Source: DAOMOD01 sp964526035
GTDB taxonomy: Bacteria > Pseudomonadota > Gammaproteobacteria > Xanthomonadales > BPKI01
Reading direction: 5' to 3'
Length of the DNA: 33,961 nucleotides
Assembly (NCBI GenBank): GCA_964526035.1
Contig: CAZGKE010000022.1
Coordinates: forward strand, 1-33,961
A program made the position numbers and the translations under genes. This document shows, in pieces, positions 26,106-33,961 of this stretch; within the stretch, counting starts at the first letter, position 1; the number at the start of each line of letters is the position of its first letter. The notes below the pieces were generated by a model. The model saw only the letters and a list, made by a program, of their open reading frames with translations. It ran no database searches and was not told the DNA's origin.

Positions 26106-26124
26106 CAAAGTCCATCCTCCGCCC

Positions 26125-28839
26125 ATGTTCAACGCCATTCTTACCCGGATCTTCGGCAGCCGAAACGAGCGTCTCGTCCGGCAACTGCAGAAGAGAGTCC
26201 TGCAGATCAATGCGATGGAGCCCGAGTTTCAGGCTCTTGATGCCGACGCCCTCAAGGGCAAGACCGCCGAGTTCCGCCGGAGGCTCGAGCAGGGCGCCAC
26301 GCTCGATTCGCTTCTGCCGGAAGCCTTCGCCGCGGTGCGCGAGGCGGCGCGCCGGTCGCTCGGGCTGCGCCACTACGACGTGCAGCTGATCGGTGGCATG
26401 GTGCTGCATTCGGGGAAGATCTCGGAAATGCGCACCGGCGAAGGCAAGACCCTGGTCGCCACCCTGCCGGTGTACCTGAATGCGCTGGAAGGCAAGGGCG
26501 TGCATCTGATCACGGTCAACGACTATCTGGCGCGACGTGACGCCGCCTGGATGGGGCCGGTCTACGCGGCTCTGGGCATGAGTGTCGGCGTGGTGGTGCC
26601 GGGCATGAATCCGGCCGACAAGCGCGAGGCCTACGCCGCCGACGTCACCTACGGCACCAACAATGAATACGGATTCGACTATCTGCGCGACAACATGGCG
26701 TTGGCCTCCGGCGATCGCGTGCAGCGCTCGCTCAACTATGCCATCGTCGATGAGGTCGATTCGATCCTGATCGATGAAGCGCGCACGCCGCTGATCATTT
26801 CCGGCCCGGCGGAGGATTCTCCGCAGATGTACGTGCGCGTCAACCGCATCGTGCCGAAGCTCAATCGCCAGCAGGCCGAGGATGCAGAAGGCGATTTCTG
26901 GGCCGACGAGAAACAGAAGCAGGTGCATCTGTCCGAGCGCGGCATGGAGCACGCCGAGGAGCTGTTCCGCAGCGACGGGCTGATCGCCGAGGGCGAAAGC
27001 CTCTACGATCCCAAGCACCTGGCGCTGGTGCACCATCTCAATGCCGCCTTGCGCGCGCATCACCTCTACCGTCGCGACGACCACTACTGGGTACGCGATG
27101 GCGAGGTGGTCATCATCGACGAGTTCACCGGCCGCGCGCTGGCCGGTCGCCGCTGGTCGGAGGGTCTGCACCAGGCGGTCGAAGCCAAGGAGGGCGTGCC
27201 GATCCAGCGCGAGAACCATACGCTGGCGTCGATCACGTTTCAGAACTACTTCCGGATGTATCGCAAGCTGGCCGGAATGACCGGCACCGCGGACACCGAA
27301 GCCTTCGAATTCCAGTCAATCTACGGCCTCGAGGTGGTGGTGATTCCCACCCATCAGCCGATGATCCGCAAGGACCACCCCGACCTGGTATTCCTGAAGA
27401 AGGACGCCAAGTGGCAGGCCATCATCGAGGACGTTCGCGACTGTCACCAGCGCGGTCAGCCGGTACTCGTCGGCACCACCTCGATTGAAACTTCCGAGCT
27501 GCTTTCCGGGTTGCTCAAGAAAGAGAAGATCCCCCACGAAGTGCTGAATGCCAAGCAGCATGAGCGCGAGGCGCACATCGTCGCGCAGGCCGGTCGGCCG
27601 GGGTCGGTCACCATCGCCACCAACATGGCCGGCCGCGGTACCGACATCGTGCTTGGCGGCAATCTCGAAGCCGAGATCGCCGGACACGGCGACGGCTTGA
27701 GTGGCGACCAGCTGGCCAAGGTCAAGTCCGACTGGGAGGAGCGCCATGCCAAGGTGCTGGCCGAGGGTGGGCTGCACATCATCGGCACCGAGAGGCATGA
27801 GTCGCGGCGTATCGACAACCAGCTGCGCGGCCGTTCCGGCCGCCAGGGCGATCCCGGCTCAAGTCGCTTCTACCTGTCGCTGGAAGACACCCTGATGCGC
27901 ATCTTCGCGCCCGACTGGGTCTCGAAGTGGATGCAGGTGTTCGGTATGAAGGAGGACGAGGCGCTGGAGGATCGTCTGGTCAGCCGTCAGATCGAACGCG
28001 CGCAACGCAAGGTGGAGTCGCACAACTTCGACATCCGCAAGCATCTCCTCGATTTCGACGATGTCGCCAACGACCAGCGCAAGGTGATCTACGAGCAGCG
28101 CAACGAGCTGCTCGACGCCGAGTCGGTGGCCGAAACCATCCAGTCGATCCGCGACGACGTCGTTGCCGATGCGCTGGCCACGTTCATCCCGCCGAATTCC
28201 GTTGATGAGCAGTGGGATGTCGAGGCCGCGGAACGCACGCTTTCAAGCGACTTCGGGATCCAGTGTCCGATCGGCCGCTGGGCCGAAGAGGACGACCAGC
28301 TCACCGCCGAAAAGATTCGCGATCAGGTCAACGAGGTCGCCGATCGTCACTTTCGCGAGAAGGAAACCCAGTTCGGCAGCGAAGTGATGCGCGCCATCGA
28401 AAAACACGTGATGCTCAGCGTGCTCGACAGCCAGTGGAAGGACCATCTGGCGCAGATGGATTACCTGCGTCAGGGCATCCATCTGCGCGGCTATGCGCAG
28501 AAGCAGCCCAAACAGGAGTTCAAGCGCGAGTCGTTCATTCTCTTTACCGAACTGCTCGAGCGCATCAAGCGCGAAGTAGTGACGCTGCTGGCAAGGGTGC
28601 GCGTGCGCAGTGAGCAGGAAATCGCCGAAATGGAAGCGCAGCAGCGGCAGATGGCTCAGCGAACCGCCATGCAGTTCCAACACGCCGAGGCCGGGTTCGG
28701 AGGCAGTCCAGCGGAGCCGTCAGCAGCGGCGGAGCGGCCGCAGACCGTCGTGCGCGACCAGCCGAAGGTCGGCCGCAACGATCCGTGTCCCTGTGGCTCC
28801 GGAAAGAAGTACAAGCATTGCCACGGGAGTCTGGCCTGA
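26125..28839 (+). CDS. secA: Preprotein translocase ATPase SecA
   Basis: Motor ATPase that drives unfolded proteins through SecYEG. At 904 residues it matches E. coli SecA (901). Visible features are the Walker A MRTGEGKT (102-109), the VNDYLARRDA motif, the DEAD-type IVDEVDSILIDEARTPLIISG, the helicase motifs TNMAGRGTDIVLGG and GRSGRQGDPGSSRFYLS, the scaffold and wing domains, and the C-terminal zinc finger with C888, C890, C899 and H900 that binds SecB. No Shine-Dalgarno is apparent upstream of the ATG, and two hairpins lie in the leader, hinting at post-transcriptional control. E. coli uses SecM for this; no secM is recognised here. Confidence 0.98.
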   Translation: MFNAILTRIFGSRNERLVRQLQKRVLQINAMEPEFQALDADALKGKTAEFRRRLEQGATLDSLLPEAFAAVREAARRSLGLRHYDVQLIGGMVLHSGKISEMRTGEGKTLVATLPVYLNALEGKGVHLITVNDYLARRDAAWMGPVYAALGMSVGVVVPGMNPADKREAYAADVTYGTNNEYGFDYLRDNMALASGDRVQRSLNYAIVDEVDSILIDEARTPLIISGPAEDSPQMYVRVNRIVPKLNRQQAEDAEGDFWADEKQKQVHLSERGMEHAEELFRSDGLIAEGESLYDPKHLALVHHLNAALRAHHLYRRDDHYWVRDGEVVIIDEFTGRALAGRRWSEGLHQAVEAKEGVPIQRENHTLASITFQNYFRMYRKLAGMTGTADTEAFEFQSIYGLEVVVIPTHQPMIRKDHPDLVFLKKDAKWQAIIEDVRDCHQRGQPVLVGTTSIETSELLSGLLKKEKIPHEVLNAKQHEREAHIVAQAGRPGSVTIATNMAGRGTDIVLGGNLEAEIAGHGDGLSGDQLAKVKSDWEERHAKVLAEGGLHIIGTERHESRRIDNQLRGRSGRQGDPGSSRFYLSLEDTLMRIFAPDWVSKWMQVFGMKEDEALEDRLVSRQIERAQRKVESHNFDIRKHLLDFDDVANDQRKVIYEQRNELLDAESVAETIQSIRDDVVADALATFIPPNSVDEQWDVEAAERTLSSDFGIQCPIGRWAEEDDQLTAEKIRDQVNEVADRHFREKETQFGSEVMRAIEKHVMLSVLDSQWKDHLAQMDYLRQGIHLRGYAQKQPKQEFKRESFILFTELLERIKREVVTLLARVRVRSEQEIAEMEAQQRQMAQRTAMQFQHAEAGFGGSPAEPSAAAERPQTVVRDQPKVGRNDPCPCGSGKKYKHCHGSLA

Positions 28840-29313
28840 CCGATACGGCGTTCGCGCACGGAGTCACGAAGCCGGTCCGGTCGTCGCGCGTATGCCATGC
28901 CCCTCGTTTGCCGCATGGGTGGCGTGCCGGTGTCTGCCGTGGGTGATCGGCGTGCATTCGAAGCTCTCGGCGGCCGTCGCTTTGGCCAGTTGTTCGAAGC
29001 CACCGGTGAACACCAGCGTTGATGCCAGCGCGGGACAGCTGGCCGCCAGGCCATTTGGTGCGGCGGCTGGGTGGTGCTATTGCGCCCGTATCGGCGTAGT
29101 CTGGCGTTCAAACAGCGGCATGCACCCTTGGCGTCGGCATGTTTCACGTCGCGCGCAATTCGCTCGTCGCGCACGGCAGCTAGTTGGAATGCGTCGGTGA
29201 TCGAGGATCTGGCGATCAGACCTCTGCTTCAGGGCACGGCCCCGCGGCCGATCCCGCACATCTCTGATCGGCAGCGCTGGAAATGGCGCACATGACGTGC
29301 GGAGGAGCCACGA
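28840..29313. other. 474-base gap with no clear gene
   Basis: No frame on either strand gives a convincing protein. A minus-strand frame at about 28864-29076 is open for some 70 codons but lacks a good start and any recognised family. Small hairpins occur: GCCGCC/GGCGGC at 29042-29067 with an inner CCATTTGG, and TGATCG/CGATCA at 29198-29218. No T-run terminator for secA is obvious. The promoter of the downstream c-di-GMP gene should lie in the right half, but no good hexamer pair was found. Confidence 0.5.
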
Positions 29314-31284
29314 ATGCCATCCTGGGCCAGTCAATCAAGGACCGAAGCGCTGCAACGCGCCACGGACTCGCGGGCCGAAGAATTCACGCGGGGATTGCTC
29401 AATCTGACGCGGCAGGTCTGGCACCCCGACTGCACCTTCGAGACGGCCATTTCATCCATCTGCAGCACCGCGTCGGAGGTGCTGGACGTTGAGCGTGTGA
29501 GCGTCTGGGCCTATGAGCCCCAGGCCAGCCTTCTTCGCTGCATCCATGTCCACCAGGCATCGGGCAGCAGCAAGATGAAGGTGGATTGTCTCGATAAGCT
29601 GTCGCTCGATGGCGACGACTACATGGCTGCACTAAAGGATGTCCGTGCGCTTGACACCAGCGATTTCGACGCTGCGCCGACGTCAGCGCCGTCCTATTTC
29701 GCTTTGCGCGACTACCTGCAGCGGCACAGGATACACGCGCTGCTCGACGCCCCGGCGTGGGTCGACGGTGAACTTCTCGGGCTGATTTCACACGAGTGCA
29801 TCGACCGTCACCGCGACTGGACACCCGAAGAGGTGACCTTCGCCGCAAGCATGGGCGACTACGTCTCGATGGCATACGAGATCGTGCGTAGGCGCAATGC
29901 CGAAAGCACCGTCGAACACATGCTGCTGCACGATACGGGCACCGGTTTGCCCAACCTTCAATACATGGAAGAGCTGCTTCGGCAACGCCTGCTTGCGCCC
30001 GAGTCGGTTCGCGAATCTCTTGCGGTGGTTCATGTGCGGATCGATGCTGCGAGTGGCCGGGTGCCTTCTGCCGATGCACCGACCGAGGATCAGGTCATGG
30101 CGCAACTTGCCGATGGGCTGCGGGAACTGACCGCGCCAGATGTGAGCCTGGCGCGGGTCCGCTCGAACGGTTTCGTCTTCGCCATGGATTGCCGTGGGGA
30201 CCGTGACGCTGCGGTGCGGTTGGCGGTGCGTTGCATTGAGCTGGTGGGTGATCTGGGCACGCAGAGCGAGTTGGTCAGTCCGGGTGCCTCGGTGGGCATC
30301 GCCTTGGCTGACGAGGCGGCGTCGGACGAAGGCGCTCGCGCTCTCCTGAGGCAGGCGGAGGAGGCAGCGGATCGCGCGGTTCTTGTCGACAAGTTCGCCT
30401 ACCAGGTGTTCGACCAGGCGATGCACGACATCATTGCCGAGCGTTTTCGCCTCGAAAGGGCATTGCGAGCGGCGTTTCTGAACGATGAGTTCGAGCTGCA
30501 CTATCAGCCCGAGTACGACGCCAACAATGGCGAGTGGGTGGCGGCGGAAGCGTTGTTGCGGTGGCGTACTGGCGGGCGAGTCCTCAGTGCGGCGGAATTC
30601 ATCGACGTGGCCGAAAAATCCGGTCTCATTCTGCGGCTTGGAACCTGGGTGCTTCGACGCGCCTGCGTGGATGCTGCCGCCTGGCCAGCGACGGCTGCAG
30701 GCGGGCAGCCCACGGTACGGGTCAACGTTTCGCCGCGGCAGTTCGAAGTCCCCGGTTTCGTCGACGATTTGGCTGCTGCGCTGGCGGATTCCGCCTTGGC
30801 ACCGCACAGGGTGTGCCTCGAAGTGACCGAATCCACGATCATGAAAGACGTCGATCATGCCGTGAATGTGTTGACCAGAGTCAAGGCTACCGGCGTGAAG
30901 GTGGCTATCGATGACTTTGGAACCGGCTACGGTTCGCTGGTCTATCTGAAGCGGCTGCCTGTGGATGTGTTGAAGATCGACCGGAGTTTCGTGACGGGAT
31001 TGCCCGGCAATACCATCGATGCAGCGATCATTGCGGCGTTGGCAGGACTGGCGCGGACCATGGCGATCGAGGTCGTCGCTGAAGGCGTCGAGCGCATCGA
31101 ACAGCAGCATGCGCTGCAGAGTGCAGGCGTTCAGCGCATGCAGGGGTGGCTTTATTCCAAGGCGATCACCCAGACGGAAATCATGCGCCTGCTCGCGTCG
31201 CCGGCACCCGGGCGGCGCGATGAGGATCTGCCGGCCGCTGACCGCGCACCGGCGACTTCGGCAGGCGCGGGAACGGTTTCATAG
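29314..31284 (+). CDS. GAF / degenerate GGDEF / EAL protein, likely c-di-GMP phosphodiesterase
   Basis: A 656-residue cytosolic signalling protein with no membrane segment. Residues about 25-195 are a GAF-like sensor domain. About 203-370 form a GGDEF domain: the entry motif is kept (LLHDTGTGLPN), but the active site reads RVRSNGFVF where RVGGDEF is expected, so cyclase activity should be lost. About 375-632 form an EAL domain with the catalytic set intact: E412-A-L, N471, E503, D533-D534, K554, E590 and Q610. It should therefore hydrolyse c-di-GMP to pGpG, perhaps controlled by the GAF ligand and GTP binding. GGAGGA at 29301-29306 supports the start. It may act opposite the PilZ receptor at the left of the window; that is inference. 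Confidence 0.92.
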   Translation: MPSWASQSRTEALQRATDSRAEEFTRGLLNLTRQVWHPDCTFETAISSICSTASEVLDVERVSVWAYEPQASLLRCIHVHQASGSSKMKVDCLDKLSLDGDDYMAALKDVRALDTSDFDAAPTSAPSYFALRDYLQRHRIHALLDAPAWVDGELLGLISHECIDRHRDWTPEEVTFAASMGDYVSMAYEIVRRRNAESTVEHMLLHDTGTGLPNLQYMEELLRQRLLAPESVRESLAVVHVRIDAASGRVPSADAPTEDQVMAQLADGLRELTAPDVSLARVRSNGFVFAMDCRGDRDAAVRLAVRCIELVGDLGTQSELVSPGASVGIALADEAASDEGARALLRQAEEAADRAVLVDKFAYQVFDQAMHDIIAERFRLERALRAAFLNDEFELHYQPEYDANNGEWVAAEALLRWRTGGRVLSAAEFIDVAEKSGLILRLGTWVLRRACVDAAAWPATAAGGQPTVRVNVSPRQFEVPGFVDDLAAALADSALAPHRVCLEVTESTIMKDVDHAVNVLTRVKATGVKVAIDDFGTGYGSLVYLKRLPVDVLKIDRSFVTGLPGNTIDAAIIAALAGLARTMAIEVVAEGVERIEQQHALQSAGVQRMQGWLYSKAITQTEIMRLLASPAPGRRDEDLPAADRAPATSAGAGTVS

Positions 31285-31526
31285 GGCCTCGTGTCGAAAG
31301 TCGCTTGAGGTCACTGGTACAGATCCCCCCTTGCACGGTCTTGCGCTCCAGAAGCCAACAGTGCTTCGATGTAATCGGCCTGGGTGTCAGACCCGATGTC
31401 ATTCGCCGCATTGAGCGTCCTCGGCTGACCGATCGCAGCGGTCCTGCGCAGTGCGCACGCGCAATCGGCGCGAGGCGTGACCCGTCCCGTGTTGCTGAAC
31501 GCGCGTTGTTCCCCATCACATCTCCC

Positions 31527-31543
31527 GGTCGCCTCCAGCGACC
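31527..31543 (+). other. Small hairpin before mutT
   Basis: GGTCGC-CTCCA-GCGACC forms a 6-bp stem ending 20 bases before the mutT start, without a T-run. The rest of 31285-31563 shows no gene; the frames there lack a start or family resemblance. Confidence 0.2.
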
Positions 31544-31563
31544 ATGAGCGAAGCGAACCGTTG

Positions 31564-32553
31564 ATGACCCCATCCGCAGGCGCCGCCTTACCGATAACCC
31601 ATGTGGTGGCCGGAATCCTGCGCGACGCGCACGGACGGGTGCTGCTCGCGCAGCGCGGCGAAGGCAGGCATCTGGCCGGCATGTGGGAGTTCCCCGGCGG
31701 CAAGGTCGATTCCGGCGAGACGCCGCTGCAGGCACTTGTGCGCGAACTGGGTGAGGAGCTGGGCGTCGTGGTTTCCGCTTCCCGTCCGCTGATCGTGGTC
31801 GAGCACCAATACCCGTCGCGGCGCATTCTCCTCGATGTCCATGAGGTGCTTGCCCACACGGGCGAACCGCGCGGCATGGAGGGCCAGGCGCTGCGCTGGC
31901 TGCGTCCGGACGACATGGTGGAGCTGCCGATGCCCGATGCCGACCGTCCGGTGGTGAAGGCACTCAGGCTGCCAACCGAGTTGGTGGTGACGCCGGAGCC
32001 CGGCGACGTGGAGACATTCCTGAGTGAGCTGGAGCGCACCCTGGAGCGGGGTGCGCGCATGCTGCAGCTGCGCACCAAGACGCTGGAAGGCCGTGCGCTT
32101 TCCGACCTGGCGACGCGCGCTCTGGCACGTTGCCGAGCCCATGCTGCGACGCTGCTGTTGAACGGTACACCGCAGCTGGCGCTGGACCTCGGTCTCGACG
32201 GTGTGCATCTGGACGCCAGGCGGCTGGCCGACCTGTCCCGTCGACCTCTACCGTCGGAACTCTGGGTGGGGGCCTCCTGCCATGATCGCCGCAGCGTGGA
32301 GCGCGCCGCCGGCCTCGGGCTGGACTACGCCACGCTGTCGCCGGTCGCCTGCACGCTGAGCCACCCGGGGTCGCAGCCGCTCGGCTGGTCACGATTTGCC
32401 GAACTGCGCGCCGGCATCGCGCTACCGGTGTTTGCACTGGGGGGTCTGCGCCCGGACGACCTCGATCAGGCACGAAGCCACGGAGCCCAGGGCGTTGCCG
32501 GCATCCGTCAATTCTGGTGTGCCGCGGCCGATGGACCGGCCGCTTCGTCCTGA
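31564..32553 (+). CDS. mutT: MutT Nudix hydrolase fused to a ThiE-like domain
   Basis: A 329-residue two-domain protein. Residues about 10-130 are a Nudix domain of MutT type, which clears 8-oxo-dGTP from the nucleotide pool; the Nudix box is complete (G46-x5-E52-x7-R60-E-L-x-E-E65-x-G67). Residues about 138-322 resemble thiamine phosphate synthase: LQLRTK, LDGVHLDARRL, GASCHD, ATLSPV and FALGGLRPDD. The ThiE part departs from active enzymes (LNG where the family has IND), so its activity is doubtful. This fusion is known near secA in related Gammaproteobacteria. The frame is open to 31477, but the ATG at 31564 gives the family N terminus; its ribosome site is weak. Confidence 0.88.
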   Translation: MTPSAGAALPITHVVAGILRDAHGRVLLAQRGEGRHLAGMWEFPGGKVDSGETPLQALVRELGEELGVVVSASRPLIVVEHQYPSRRILLDVHEVLAHTGEPRGMEGQALRWLRPDDMVELPMPDADRPVVKALRLPTELVVTPEPGDVETFLSELERTLERGARMLQLRTKTLEGRALSDLATRALARCRAHAATLLLNGTPQLALDLGLDGVHLDARRLADLSRRPLPSELWVGASCHDRRSVERAAGLGLDYATLSPVACTLSHPGSQPLGWSRFAELRAGIALPVFALGGLRPDDLDQARSHGAQGVAGIRQFWCAAADGPAASS

Positions 32554-32560
32554 CCCGGAC

Positions 32561-32589
32561 TTTTCATCGACGCGCCCAGCCCCCACAAT
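32561..32589 (+). promoter_or_regulatory. Possible sucCD promoter
   Basis: TTTTCA (32561-32566) and CACAAT (32584-32589), each 4 of 6 consensus bases, are 17 bases apart, in the 129-base gap between mutT and sucC. Confidence 0.3.
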
Positions 32590-32682
32590 ACGCGCCTCTC
32601 TGCGTCCGGACCGGCGCTGCCTCGAGTCCCCGCTCAACGCCCGCAGCAATGCGCGGCGCCCTTACAAGCCCAAGGTGTGCAC

Positions 32683-33849
32683 ATGAATTTTCACGAGTAC
32701 CAGGCCAAGGAACTGTTCGCCGAGTTCGGCATCCACGTCCCCGCCGGCAAGGTGGCATCCACGCCCGATGAGGCGGTGGAAGCGGCCAGGGCCCTGGGCG
32801 GCGACCACTGGGTGGTGAAGGCGCAGATCCACGCCGGCGGACGCGGCAAGGCGGGTGGCGTCAAGCTGGTCAAGTCCCTTGAGGACGTGAAGTCGGCGGC
32901 GGCCGCCATGCTCGGCAAGGGCATGGAAACCTATCAGTCGGGTGGACGCGCGCTGCCGGTGAACTGTGTGCTGGTCACCGAGGCTGCCGACATCGCCAAG
33001 GAGCTGTATCTGTCGGTGCTGGTGGATCGCGCCACGCGCAGCATCAGCTTCATCGCCTCGGCCGAGGGCGGTGTGGAGATCGAGAAGGTGGCGGCGGAGA
33101 ATCCCGACGCCATCCACACCATCAACGTCGATTTCGTGGAGGGCCTGCAGCCCTACCAGTGTCGCAAGCTCGGCTTTGCAATGGGCCTCAACGCCAAGCA
33201 GGTCGGGCAGCTGGCCAAGATCATGAGCGGCCTGTATCGCCTGTTCAATGCCCGCGACCTGTCGCTGGTGGAGCTGAATCCGCTGGCCATAGCCAGCAAC
33301 GGCGAACTGGTGGCGCTCGACGGCAAGGTCAACTCCGATGACAACGCCGAATTCCGCCAGCCGGCGCTGGCGGCGATGCGCGACGAGTCGCAGGAAGATC
33401 CCACCGAGCTTGAGGCCAGCAAGCATCACCTCAACTACGTGACCATGGATGGCAACATCGCCTGCATGGTGAACGGCGCCGGTCTTGCCATGGCGACCAT
33501 GGACGTGATCAAGCTGGCAGGCGCCGAGCCCGCCAACTTTCTTGATGTCGGCGGCGGCACCAATGCCGAGCGCGTCGCCGAGGCGTTCAAGCTGATTCTG
33601 AGAAACGACAACGTCAAGGCGATCCTGGTGAACATCTTCGGTGGCATCGTGCGCTGCGACCTGATCGCCGAAGGCATCATCAACGCGGTCAAGGAAGTGG
33701 GCTGCACGCTGCCGGTGGTGGTGCGCCTGGAAGGCACCAATGTCGAGAAGGGCCGCGAACTGCTGGCCAACTCCGGGCTGGCCATCACCCCGGCCAATGA
33801 TCTCAACGACGCGGCGGCCAAGGCCGTGGCGGCGGTCGCCGCGGCCTGA
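32683..33849 (+). CDS. sucC: Succinyl-CoA synthetase beta subunit (ADP-forming) SucC
   Basis: Beta subunit of the TCA-cycle enzyme that converts succinyl-CoA to succinate with formation of ATP. The N-terminal ATP-grasp region (NFHEYQAKELF, VVKAQIHAGGRGKAGGVK) and the C-terminal CoA-ligase region (LDVGGGTNAERVAEAFKLI, NIFGGIVRCDLIAEGI, RLEGTNVEKGRELL) are intact. The ATG at 32683 gives 388 residues, the same as E. coli; an in-frame GTG two codons earlier is unneeded. AAGG lies 7 bases before the start. sucD follows after 41 bases. Confidence 0.97.
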   Translation: MNFHEYQAKELFAEFGIHVPAGKVASTPDEAVEAARALGGDHWVVKAQIHAGGRGKAGGVKLVKSLEDVKSAAAAMLGKGMETYQSGGRALPVNCVLVTEAADIAKELYLSVLVDRATRSISFIASAEGGVEIEKVAAENPDAIHTINVDFVEGLQPYQCRKLGFAMGLNAKQVGQLAKIMSGLYRLFNARDLSLVELNPLAIASNGELVALDGKVNSDDNAEFRQPALAAMRDESQEDPTELEASKHHLNYVTMDGNIACMVNGAGLAMATMDVIKLAGAEPANFLDVGGGTNAERVAEAFKLILRNDNVKAILVNIFGGIVRCDLIAEGIINAVKEVGCTLPVVVRLEGTNVEKGRELLANSGLAITPANDLNDAAAKAVAAVAAA

Positions 33850-33890
33850 GCCGCGACTGCGCCGCAGCGACCCACAGGAATCGAACCGAC

Positions 33891-33961
33891 ATGAGCGTTC
33901 TCGTCAACAAAGACACCAAGGTCATCTGCCAGGGCTTCACCGGCCAGCAGGGCACCTTCCA
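33891..33961 (+). CDS. sucD: Succinyl-CoA synthetase alpha subunit SucD (cut by window end)
   Basis: The first 23 codons only; the gene runs off the right edge. MSVLVNKDTKVICQGFTG with the following QQGTF is the classical SucD N terminus, which starts the CoA-binding Rossmann domain. AGGA at 33876-33879 serves as ribosome site. It forms the enzyme together with SucC. Confidence 0.93.
   Translation, partial: MSVLVNKDTKVICQGFTGQQGTF

Noticed and set aside
25866..26124. A secM-like arrest gene before secA
   Set aside because: The only coupled short frame (25862-25951) has no signal peptide and no arrest motif of the known FxxxxWIxxxxGIRAGP type.
28940..29010. Possible tRNA, suggested by TTCGAAGC runs
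   Set aside because: No cloverleaf arms or acceptor pairing could be built around them.
31311..31563. Minus-strand frame ending in ADYIEALLASGAQDRARG near mutT
   Set aside because: It looked protein-like at its end, but most of the frame is antisense to mutT and no start or family could be found.

Overview
This is a GC-rich chromosomal window from a gammaproteobacterium. The gene order lpxC, reversed DciA-type gene, M23 peptidase, secA, and the complete, tightly packed dcw cluster fit the Xanthomonadales/Lysobacterales or relatives. That placement is an inference from gene order and protein motifs; no rRNA is present to confirm it. No mobile element, CRISPR array, tRNA or rRNA was seen. This is mostly core chromosome.

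Left part (1-7850, minus strand). A four-gene run reads right to left: a DUF1631 protein, a small PilZ-domain protein, an ApbE-type FAD:protein FMN transferase and the prolidase pepQ. The first three are coupled by TGATG stop/start overlaps. Upstream of them lies btuB, a TonB-dependent cobalamin receptor, preceded by a textbook cobalamin riboswitch and a plausible promoter.

Centre (7949-23262, plus strand). The dcw cluster is complete: mraZ, rsmH, ftsL, ftsI, murE, murF, mraY, ftsW, murG, murC, ddl, ftsQ, ftsA, ftsZ. It builds the lipid II precursor and assembles the divisome. Nearly every junction from rsmH to ftsA overlaps by 1-11 bases; only mraZ/rsmH (22 bases) and ftsA/ftsZ (106 bases) have gaps. 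In front of mraZ are a TTGACA promoter and four GTGGG repeats at 10-11 base spacing, the expected MraZ operator. Two strong hairpins, the second with a T-rich tail, close the cluster after ftsZ.

Right part (23451-33961). lpxC (lipid A synthesis) converges with a DciA-like gene; an M23 peptidase diverges from that gene; then secA. A 474-base gap without a clear gene follows, then a GAF / degenerate GGDEF / intact EAL protein (predicted c-di-GMP phosphodiesterase), a MutT-ThiE fusion, sucC and the first 23 codons of sucD.

No clearly new multi-gene system was found. The points most worth a second look are the coupled DUF1631-PilZ-ApbE operon, the secA leader (terminator-like hairpin, second hairpin, no Shine-Dalgarno), the 106-base ftsA-ftsZ gap with a possible 29-codon ORF, and the phosphodiesterase with a dead cyclase domain.
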